This document shows positions 34,509 through 40,333 of a stretch of DNA of 40,333 bases, piece by piece. Position 1 is the first letter of the stretch. Each line of letters begins with the position of its first letter. The DNA is from Spirochaetales bacterium (GTDB lineage: Bacteria; Spirochaetota; Spirochaetia; UBA9216): positions 1 to 40,333 of the forward strand of contig JAEINK010000047.1 of assembly GCA_016342585.1 (NCBI GenBank), written 5' to 3'. Under the pieces are notes generated by a model. That model was not told where the DNA came from. It saw only the letters and a program-made list of their open reading frames with translations, and did not search any database. The translations under genes and the position numbers were made by a program.

Positions 34509-35441
34509 TTATGGGAATACAAAATCTAATGTGGCTGTTTCCCCACTGAGTATGACATCTTCCTCTATGTTTACACTGTCTGCTATATAAACGCCCGCTG
34601 CATCCAATTCAACAAAAATCAGATCATAGGTTCCCAGGGCAAGAAAGGCCAGAGTATAATCCAGAAAACCATCTTCGTCTGTATCTGTTATACTGAAACT
34701 TGATACTGCTTCGGGAAATGCCAGCCCTTCATTATCTGCTTCAAGCTCTGAAATATTATATGTTCCATCTTCATAGGCAAAAACCACAGGAACATTATCT
34801 CCGGTATATTCAACTGTACCTTCAATATCTCCGGATATATCTTCAGCAATGAGCCTGATAGTAGGCTGAAGCTTATACATTCCTCCTCCCGTTTTACGAA
34901 CCGACTTCCTGACATCAAAATCAGCGGTTATGGTAACCGCACCATTTACTGGAACCTCAAACTCTCCTACCGCTTTGAACCCTGAATTACTACCGGACGG
35001 AACAAAAAGAGCCTCTTCAACATCATCTGTATCTAATTCAGTTTCACCTTCCAATACAAGATAGCATCCGGGATTTGATGGCGTTCCGGAAACGGTTTCC
35101 GGTTCCTCCGGGGCTTCCAGAAAAAAGCGAAGTTGAGTGATTATTCCGGATGGGAATGTGAATTCTCCCAGCATTTCTGTTGTGCCTCCGGTTAAATCAA
35201 GAAGGTTGTACTCTTTTGGTGTTTCAAAATCGATATTAACCCAGCTGTCTTCTGTTTCCAGGTCTCCCAAATGATAGCCGATACCTGTTACTGTAATATT
35301 GACTTCCTTAATATTCAGATCATCTGCAGGCGCATCGGTCATATTGATAGTAACGCTTCCCGAACTCGCATCACATCCAAAAAACATGATAGACACAAGT
35401 GAAATCACTACTGCAAAAACAATTCTTTCTACTTTGTTCAT
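34509..35441 (-). CDS. DUF4382-type lipoprotein
   Basis: This 310-residue protein has a signal sequence ending in a lipobox-like IMFFGC (Cys 23). A DUF4382 domain follows from VTINMTDAPADDLNIKEVNITVTG to about residue 195, where the TITADFDVRKSV segment is typical. The C-terminal part (about 205-310) looks like a beta-sandwich carboxypeptidase-regulatory-like domain (DISGDIEGTVEYTG, GTYDLIFVEL). It is probably an outer-membrane-anchored, acidic surface or periplasmic protein of unknown function. The gene is divergent from the ECF sigma operon, and an AAC-containing element (GCAACC, 35494-35499, with GTAT 17 bases on) upstream of it could be an ECF promoter. It may belong to that regulon. Confidence 0.8.
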   Translation of the reverse strand: MNKVERIVFAVVISLVSIMFFGCDASSGSVTINMTDAPADDLNIKEVNITVTGIGYHLGDLETEDSWVNIDFETPKEYNLLDLTGGTTEMLGEFTFPSGIITQLRFFLEAPEEPETVSGTPSNPGCYLVLEGETELDTDDVEEALFVPSGSNSGFKAVGEFEVPVNGAVTITADFDVRKSVRKTGGGMYKLQPTIRLIAEDISGDIEGTVEYTGDNVPVVFAYEDGTYNISELEADNEGLAFPEAVSSFSITDTDEDGFLDYTLAFLALGTYDLIFVELDAAGVYIADSVNIEEDVILSGETATLDFVFP

Positions 35442-35608
35442 AATCGTCTCCTAATCGTATTTATAATGAGATATACCTTCAATCGGGAGTGATGGTTGCA
35501 TAAAAAATCTACTTTTTCTCTTTTATTCTGCTGGAGGTGTAAATCTGTACAGACAAGGATGTCGGCTCAGCTTGCTCTGCGCTTATTGACCATGATAGAT
35601 TGGATGGT

Positions 35609-36163
35609 ATGAAGGGGCCAAAAACAGATGACAGCTTCGATCTTCTCGCCATAAATGAAGTTCTAAGAGGGAATCCTGACGCCTATGAAGGAATTGTAAA
35701 TAAATATCAGCAGCAGCTTCTTCATCTTGCCTATAGTTTTCTTGGGGATACTCAGGCTGCGGAAGACGCCGTTCAGGAAATTTTTATCAAGGCTTACACA
35801 TCGCTTCACCGGTTCTCCCTTGATAGGCGATTTCATCCCTGGCTTTACTCTATTGCAGTCAATTATCTGAAAAATGTTTATCGTAAAAATAAAAAGAATT
35901 ATTCTATTCAAATGCCCGATTCGATGGTCGGGGCAGATGAATATCCGATGCCGGAAGATCTTCTGGCCAAAAAGGAAGAGATTCAACGGATAAGAACCGC
36001 AGTAAACCGGCTGCCTGTGAAAATAAGGGAGCCTTTCATTCTCTATTATTTGGAAGAGATGAAAATATCGGAAATATCAGAAATCCTTGGCATAAGCATG
36101 GAAAATATAAAATCGAAATTGTTCAGGGGACGAAAAATAATCAGAAAATATCTGATTGAATAA
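35609..36163 (+). CDS. ECF-type RNA polymerase sigma factor
   Basis: This 184-residue protein has sigma region 2 (about 18-90: LRGNPDAYEGIVNKY, GDTQAAEDAVQEIFIKAY, RFHPWLYSIAVNYLKN) and region 4 (about 125-180: LPVKIREPFILYYLEEM, ISEISEILGISMENIKSKLFRGRK). ATG 35609 is taken as start; TTG 35600 is an alternative. The anti-sigma gene follows after 50 bases, the classic ECF arrangement. Targets probably include its own operon of envelope proteins and possibly the divergent lipoprotein gene. Confidence 0.9.
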   Translation: MKGPKTDDSFDLLAINEVLRGNPDAYEGIVNKYQQQLLHLAYSFLGDTQAAEDAVQEIFIKAYTSLHRFSLDRRFHPWLYSIAVNYLKNVYRKNKKNYSIQMPDSMVGADEYPMPEDLLAKKEEIQRIRTAVNRLPVKIREPFILYYLEEMKISEISEILGISMENIKSKLFRGRKIIRKYLIE

Positions 36164-36213
36164 TGCAACGGAAACAGCTCTATGATTGTATAGTTATATA
36201 AGGAAGATGACGA

Positions 36214-36837
36214 ATGAACCTTTGCGGCAAAGTGGACAAAAAAATAGAACTCTGGGAATCTGAAGGGACCCTGTCAAAAAATGATTCGGATATAATCAGA
36301 GCACATTTGGGTGAATGCGCTTCATGTCAAAAAAAATACGGAAGCCTTCTTGTACTGATTTCCGGAGAAAGCCGGGCAGAAAATCCATATAAACTTGAGG
36401 AGAGCGATGTCTCTGAAAAGTTGACCGTTGCCATAATGCAGAAAATCCCGAATACAGCTCCGGAAAGGAAAACTCATATTCGACCGTCCTTCATTCTGGC
36501 TGCTGCTGCGGCCGTGGTGATTCTGGTTTTTTCCATTAATTTCATAAAGCCGGCTCTCCCGGTTGAAACCGATTTTATAGTAGTAGAGTTCAGGCTTGCT
36601 GCTCCTTCGGTAAATAGTGTAAGTCTGGTCGGTGATTTTAATAACTGGGAAGATGGTGGAATAGTATTGACCGATAGCGATCAGGATGGGATTTGGACGA
36701 CGGTCGTTACTTTGAAAAAAGGAAATCTTTACAAATATAATTATATTATCGATAATGAGATTTGGATTGCCGATCCTGAATCAGAAATTACCCTGGATGA
36801 CGGATTCGGGGGGAAATCATCTGTTATTCATATTTGA
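36214..36837 (+). CDS. Anti-sigma factor with extracytoplasmic CBM48/AMPK-like domain
   Basis: This is a 207-residue single-pass membrane protein. The cytoplasmic part has a zinc-binding anti-sigma motif HLGECASC (H31, C35, C38). One transmembrane helix lies at about 90-107 (FILAAAAAVVILVFSINFI). Outside is a domain of about 90 residues with VEFRLAAPSVNSVSLVGDF, NNWEDGG, DGIWTTVVTLKKGN and YKYNYIIDNEIWIADPE. This is the pattern of CBM48/glycogen-binding early-set domains of branching enzymes and AMPK beta. It should hold the upstream ECF sigma factor inactive until an envelope or glycan signal is perceived. The order sigma then anti-sigma and the short spacing support cotranscription. Confidence 0.82.
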   Translation: MNLCGKVDKKIELWESEGTLSKNDSDIIRAHLGECASCQKKYGSLLVLISGESRAENPYKLEESDVSEKLTVAIMQKIPNTAPERKTHIRPSFILAAAAAVVILVFSINFIKPALPVETDFIVVEFRLAAPSVNSVSLVGDFNNWEDGGIVLTDSDQDGIWTTVVTLKKGNLYKYNYIIDNEIWIADPESEITLDDGFGGKSSVIHI

Positions 36838-36850
36838 TAAGGAGAATTGA

Positions 36851-37363
36851 ATGAAAAACATACTGATTTTTTTGATCATTATTCTCCCATACTTTTTCCT
36901 GTTCTCCCAGACGGAGACTGAGTATTCAGGACATGATGATGAATGGGAAGTTCAGGTTAACAGTGAGCTTGACCTTTTGATGACCGAAAGTAATATATCA
37001 ACAAGGACAAGGCTTTTTCTTTCCCAATCCTGTGATTTTAAATTACTTTCCGGATCCCCTGATCAGGCGGTAGCCTTTCTGTATAACCAGGCTCTGGAGA
37101 TGGATAAGCAGTTTCGAAGAGGGATTCCGGGATCGAGGATCAGACTCGAATTTAAAAACGCCATTGAAGCGCATAAGCAGGGACGCACGTTTGAGTACTC
37201 GGTACAGAGAACAGGAGGGAATCCTTTTTCATCAGCCACCGGTATGGGTGGGGGGGGCGGAGAGATTGCCACGCCTGGAAAACCCGAAAGCCCGGGTAAT
37301 GGTTACGACGATAATGGTTCCGATGAAAGCAACGGCTCCGGAAGTCAGGGGAATGGTTCCTGA
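36851..37363 (+). CDS. Secreted protein with glycine/serine-rich tail, unknown function
   Basis: This 170-residue protein has an N-terminal signal peptide (NILIFLIIILPYFFLFSQ) and a helical middle part (about 40-110). The low-complexity tail from about residue 125 is rich in Gly, Ser, Asn and Pro (GMGGGGGEIATPGKP, ESNGSGSQGNGS). I recognise no family. AAGGAG precedes the start, 13 bases after the anti-sigma stop. The end overlaps or touches the start of the next gene. It is likely a periplasmic or surface component of the ECF-controlled envelope module. Confidence 0.7.
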   Translation: MKNILIFLIIILPYFFLFSQTETEYSGHDDEWEVQVNSELDLLMTESNISTRTRLFLSQSCDFKLLSGSPDQAVAFLYNQALEMDKQFRRGIPGSRIRLEFKNAIEAHKQGRTFEYSVQRTGGNPFSSATGMGGGGGEIATPGKPESPGNGYDDNGSDESNGSGSQGNGS

Positions 37364-38099
37364 AAAGATGTATTTTAGCTGCCCGACCGGAAAAAAAGTT
37401 ATTGTTACCCATATTCTTCTCTTGATATTTATGTCTGCTTCCATCTCACTCTTTTCCGAAGAGCTGGACCTGGAATCCTGGTATAAGGAGGAGACGAGAT
37501 CTGAGGCCTATCAGGAAATTCATCGGGAACTCACAATACTTATTAATTCAATTGAAGAAACTGAAATCCCTGTTAGCCTGCTCATGGAAAAGCTCCGGGA
37601 AGGAAGTTCCAAGAGGGTACCAGCCCGCCGCCTTCTATTGGCTTTAAACGAAGAGGTAAATCGCCTCAGGATTGCTGAACAGATTCTCTCTGAATCGGAT
37701 GTTGTGTTCAAGTCCATCAACGAGGAGACATCCCTCTACCGGGGAATCAGCATTCTTCTTGCTGGCGGATTATCAGAGAAAACAATTCAAACTCTTATAC
37801 GAACAAATAATCAAACAGATAATCGGACAGATTCATTTATAGCTGCCGGTCATGCTCTTCTTGGCGTACAGGCTGTCGCTCCTCTTTCCCGGGAAAATAT
37901 TCAAAGATTAGGTGAAGCCCTTGTTGAGAGTGAACTCCCTTTTCAGATGTATTCAGCTATCACCTCTCTTTTTCTTAAAGGAATGGTGCAAAGGCTCCAG
38001 TCTGAGACAATCCTGGAAATAATTATAGACATTCTTAACCACCATGGTGGAATTGTTCAGATAGAGAGGGAATTAAACCGAAGGAGCAGTCGCCGATGA
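37353..38099 (+). CDS. Secreted alpha-helical protein of unknown function
   Basis: Translated from ATG 37353 (or ATG 37368), this is a protein of about 248 residues with a hydrophobic signal segment (VTHILLLIFMSASISLF). Almost entirely helical, charged sequence follows (LTILINSIEETEIPVSLLMEKL; IAEQILSESDVVFKSI). The longer open frame from 37164 runs in the shadow of the previous gene and is rejected. The gene overlaps both neighbours by a few bases, so it is part of the ECF operon. No family was recognised; the helical pairs resemble HEAT- or TPR-like packing only loosely. Confidence 0.68.
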   Translation: MVPEKMYFSCPTGKKVIVTHILLLIFMSASISLFSEELDLESWYKEETRSEAYQEIHRELTILINSIEETEIPVSLLMEKLREGSSKRVPARRLLLALNEEVNRLRIAEQILSESDVVFKSINEETSLYRGISILLAGGLSEKTIQTLIRTNNQTDNRTDSFIAAGHALLGVQAVAPLSRENIQRLGEALVESELPFQMYSAITSLFLKGMVQRLQSETILEIIIDILNHHGGIVQIERELNRRSSRR

Positions 38100-39016
38100 C
38101 AGGGAAAAATATTATTCTAACAGTTCTGATACTCTTTCTCTTTTTATTCTCGTTGGCAGGGGAGGTTACGATCGCCGGAGAGACCGGCTTTATCACCGAT
38201 CTGACTGGAGACCCGAAAATTCAACCCTCGGTGGGATTGACCCTTTCATTGGATTCATACAAGTTCTTTAATCAAAACTGGAGTGGTTTTTGGGATTGTA
38301 TGGGAACAACCTCATATAACTTCTATGAAAAGAACCTTACCTTTGGTGCTGCCCTGGGTGGGGATATCAGTTTCATGACAAGCTCCGACCTGTCCCGAAT
38401 TGGATTAGGAGTGTACTATGAGGGAACTGAATCATCACTGGATGAATATATGATGATTGAACCTGAGCTCTATTTTGCTCATGATTTCGATACGAGTACA
38501 CTCTATACAAGCCATACGCTCTCCATACTTCTCTTTCCCGAAAACAATCTTACCTATACAGGAATTCTGGGGTTCCCCGTATTAATGAAATCAGCTCTTT
38601 TGATTGAACCTATGATGGTTGGCGGTGTTTCATTCTCTGAGGAAAATACGGTCTCCTTTATTGATCCCTCGATCCGTGGTTCCTGGTATCCCGGGTTCAT
38701 ATTTTATTTGGATGGAGAGATCGGATTGAAGACATACTTTTCCGGACCACCCGTTTATGAACTTCATTTCAATAGTTCGCTTTCATACTCCATCAATAAT
38801 TATCTTCAAATTCAAATCATGGCTCCTCTAATTCTTCAATTCAATGAAGAGCCGGATGAGGATTGGATCTTTTTTGATCCACAGCTCACTTTAAACTACC
38901 AAATATCCAGTTTTTTAATATCGTCATTTATTTTGAAAGATAAAACAGAGATGCAGACATTAAATAACCTTGAACATAGAGTCATGGGATCCCTGGAGCT
39001 AACCTATGTATATTAG
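38096..39016 (+). CDS. Probable outer-membrane beta-barrel protein
   Basis: This 306-residue protein has a signal peptide (IILTVLILFLFLFSLAGE). Alternating amphipathic strands with many aromatic residues continue to the end (for example VGLTLSLDSYKFF, LTLNYQISSFLISSFIL). It ends in LELTYVY; a terminal aromatic residue in an alternating strand is the usual BAM signal of outer-membrane barrels. No specific porin family is recognised. The start overlaps the previous stop as ATGA. As an outer-membrane member of an ECF operon it is a good candidate for the protein whose assembly the sigma factor monitors. Confidence 0.75.
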   Translation: MTGKNIILTVLILFLFLFSLAGEVTIAGETGFITDLTGDPKIQPSVGLTLSLDSYKFFNQNWSGFWDCMGTTSYNFYEKNLTFGAALGGDISFMTSSDLSRIGLGVYYEGTESSLDEYMMIEPELYFAHDFDTSTLYTSHTLSILLFPENNLTYTGILGFPVLMKSALLIEPMMVGGVSFSEENTVSFIDPSIRGSWYPGFIFYLDGEIGLKTYFSGPPVYELHFNSSLSYSINNYLQIQIMAPLILQFNEEPDEDWIFFDPQLTLNYQISSFLISSFILKDKTEMQTLNNLEHRVMGSLELTYVY

Positions 39017-39464
39017 AGGCACGTATGAAAACGGTGTGATACGTTTGTCAGAACCGGTGAATTATCCTGATGGTATAGAGCTGATGGTGAAAATACGGAC
39101 AAAAGAGGAGCTTGTTGATATCAGAGAGTGGAATATTTCAAAAAATGACTATATAGATTTGACTCCGGTCAAAGCACGAAATGTTATGATACGGTGTTTT
39201 ATGTATGCACATCTGGAAGAAGTTTTAACCTCCAAACGAAAAAGAGTCACATACAATGATTATGATCTGGCTAAAGATGGGTTACTGGCAGAGATAAAAC
39301 TAACATTTAAGCAGGTGGACGAAGATATACAACACCCTACGAAGTCAGCATTAAAAAAAGTACTGAATCTCCTCACTCAGAAACAGATAAATCGAGGGGC
39401 TACTCCTGAAATAATCAAAAACCATCAGAGACAACTTACGCAATTAATCGATGCTCTTCCATAG
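39006..39464 (+). CDS. Small protein with AF2212-like (DUF104) N-terminus, unknown function
   Basis: This is a 152-residue soluble protein. The first 30 residues (YIRGTYENGVIRLSEPVNYP, then DGIELMVKI) match the small beta-fold AF2212/DUF104 pattern found in VapB-like antitoxins. The remaining 115 residues are basic and helical (AHLEEVLTSKRKRVTYNDYD; ATPEIIKNHQRQLTQLIDALP) and are not part of that family. The start overlaps the barrel gene by 11 bases, so it is cotranscribed with the ECF operon. No toxin gene follows; an IS element begins 83 bases downstream and may have removed or displaced something. Function unknown. Confidence 0.6.
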   Translation: MYIRGTYENGVIRLSEPVNYPDGIELMVKIRTKEELVDIREWNISKNDYIDLTPVKARNVMIRCFMYAHLEEVLTSKRKRVTYNDYDLAKDGLLAEIKLTFKQVDEDIQHPTKSALKKVLNLLTQKQINRGATPEIIKNHQRQLTQLIDALP

Positions 39465-39546
39465 CTCAACGTTGATACCTTTGCAAAATCTCTACATATT
39501 ATAACAATTATATAACCGGAAAATTTGATATTGCGATGAATTATAC

Positions 39547-39625
39547 GTAAGCGCTCCACAATCCCATGGGAAGATTTATACAAACCCCCAGGGGATTTGC
39601 GATACTCCGCGTAGCCGGCCATATC
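39547..39625 (+). repeat. Direct repeat, copy 1 (partner 40258-40333)
   Basis: Shared landmarks are GTAAGCGCTCCA.AATCCCATG at the start, a CCCCAGGGGAT block about 36 bases in, and GATACTC.CCG near the end. The two copies differ at scattered bases and small indels, as expected of the 3' ends of two related but diverged IS66 elements. Confidence 0.7.
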
Positions 39626-39637
39626 CGCCCGGGAGAG

Positions 39638-40257
39638 TTACTCTTCCCAGGGCATTTCTTCAGAGCCAAAATGGCGGTAGCAGCGGAACAGAAACAGCAG
39701 GTAATGCATGGGCTCTGTAGAATTGGCTTTCGCCGTCTCAATAATGGTGTACAAGGTAGCTGAATCTTTGGCCCCTCGAGGTTCAGCATGAAAAAGGAAA
39801 TACTCCCTTCCGGCCGCTTGATACAACCATTTTTTGAATTGGTCAAACAGCGGTCGGGCCTTCTCCTGTCGCAGAGCAAACCGCTCTTCGGCAGAGAGTT
39901 CTGAAGCTTCGTCTTCTATTTTATAGAGGTCCTGAATCATCTTCATGGCCTGGGCAGCATGCGGATTCCTGCGATCGCCTTTGAGGACATCATTGAATTT
40001 TCGGCGTACATGGGCTGTGCAGGGGGCAAGGGTAATTGGCAATCTTTTTTACCGCCGAGGGATAGGCTCCATATGCATCGCACATGAAAATACCTTTAAA
40101 GTCTCCTAACAGATTCGTTGCTGCTTCGGTATCGCGACTCCCCGTTTCGAAGGAAAAGAAAACCAGTTTGCTCCCGGCGTTCTTCGGTCAGTTCGGCTTC
40201 CAGCTCCTTACGGACCTGCTGTTCCCGACTGAGCTTTCCATGCATGATACTTGCTTT
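39638..40257 (-). pseudogene. IS66-family transposase (TnpC) pseudogene
   Basis: Reading right to left, an N-terminal fragment (IMHGKLSREQQVRKELEAEL) jumps to the catalytic-domain segment DTEAATNLLGDFKGIFMCDA, YGAYPSAVKK. A one-base slip at a run of six A leads to LPITLAPCTAHVRRKFNDVL, and the frame continues to FKKWLYQAAGR. It then jumps directly to EYFLFHAEPRGAKDSATLYT, IIETAKANSTEP and ends at EEMPWEE (stop at 39638). Compared with intact IS66 transposases, about 60 residues with the catalytic Glu (normally in a DNNxxE segment) are deleted between WLYQAA and GR. A large piece after the N-terminal coil is also lost. It cannot be active. Confidence 0.75.
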
Positions 40258-40333
40258 GTAAGCGCTCCATAATCCCATGTGGAGTAATTACGCAAAACCC
40301 CAGGGGATACCGATACTCTCCGCATAGCTGACC
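40258..40333. mobile_element. End of a second IS66-family element, continuing past the window
   Basis: GTAAGCGCTCC at 40258 and the next roughly 75 bases are an imperfect direct repeat of 39547-39625. This second element's 3' end sits inside the N-terminal transposase coding part of the first, so it probably inserted there. The rest is outside the window. Confidence 0.6.

Larger units (their letters stand above)
39547..40257. mobile_element. Decayed IS66-family insertion sequence
   Basis: The element begins with GTAAGCGCTCC at 39547, the usual IS66-family terminal sequence (GTAAGCG). Inside it the minus strand carries a broken IS66 transposase. At 40258 another GTAAGCGCTCC terminus starts in the same orientation, so the other end of this element is either missing or lies beyond the second one. 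A possible 8-base target sequence precedes the left end (AATTATAC, 39539-39546). Confidence 0.7.

Noticed and set aside
37164..37352. N-terminal extension of the secreted helical protein
   Set aside because: It runs through the coding end of the previous gene in another frame, and the signal peptide begins only after 37353.
1..40333. CRISPR arrays, tRNA or rRNA genes, phage structural genes
   Set aside because: No regularly spaced repeats, cloverleaf-like sequences, rRNA signatures or phage modules were noticed on reading either strand. No scanning program was run.

Overview
The window looks like a chromosomal segment of a free-living, probably anaerobic or facultative spirochaete (Spirochaetales). 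This is inferred, not proven. The grounds are sugar-binding proteins with signal peptides ending in VFAGG, many RbsABC-type sugar transporters, PAS/SpoIIE/STAS partner-switch signalling, ankyrin-repeat and SH3b secreted proteins, a multi-cluster Fe-S protein, and moderate-to-low GC with strong AGGAGG-type ribosome binding sites. No rRNA or tRNA gene and no CRISPR array was seen.

Layout. 1-2345: the 3' remnant of an alpha/beta hydrolase gene, then a secreted ankyrin-repeat protein. 2454-6653: a tight three-gene signalling and polysaccharide operon (PAS-PAS-SpoIIE phosphatase-RsbW-like kinase; BcsA-like processive glycosyltransferase without PilZ; STAS anti-anti-sigma protein), followed by a small acidic protein of unknown function. 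7333-14234: an AraC regulator divergent from a complete rare-sugar ABC transporter (binding protein, double ATPase, two permeases) and an L-arabinose/L-fucose-isomerase-like enzyme. 14288-16663: an Fe-S protein and an Old Yellow Enzyme (YqjM-like) on the minus strand. 17274-20780: a beta-CASP metallo-beta-lactamase nuclease, a PilZ-like membrane protein gene cut by an early stop, and an oxidoreductase-fold (Gfo/Idh/MocA) protein. 20872-25438: a copper-homeostasis island (multicopper oxidase, CsoR with its operator, CopA carrying a C-terminal CopZ domain) next to a dead SH3b gene. 25487-34179: a YesN/YesM two-component system, a catalytically ruined RbsA-like ATPase with a permease, and then a fully intact RbsA/RbsC/RbsB transporter ending at a strong terminator. 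34509-39464: a DUF4382 lipoprotein divergent from an ECF sigma factor operon (sigma, anti-sigma with an extracytoplasmic glycan-binding-like domain, two secreted proteins, an outer-membrane barrel, and a small AF2212-like protein). 39547-40333: nested, decayed IS66-family elements.

The most interesting candidate for a new system is 25487-33211. A histidine kinase with no extracellular sensor domain is co-encoded with an ABC ATPase that has lost nearly every hydrolysis motif, plus a normal-looking permease. A complete transporter of the same family lies immediately downstream. I read this as a possible transporter-derived sugar sensor. Other points of note are a CopA-CopZ fusion with a strong internal ribosome binding site and start codon, a partner-switch operon controlling a cellulose-synthase-like enzyme with a large insertion in front of its TED motif, and an anti-sigma factor whose sensor domain resembles CBM48. 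At least four decayed genes (hydrolase, PilZ-like, SH3b, IS66 transposase) point to ongoing gene erosion.
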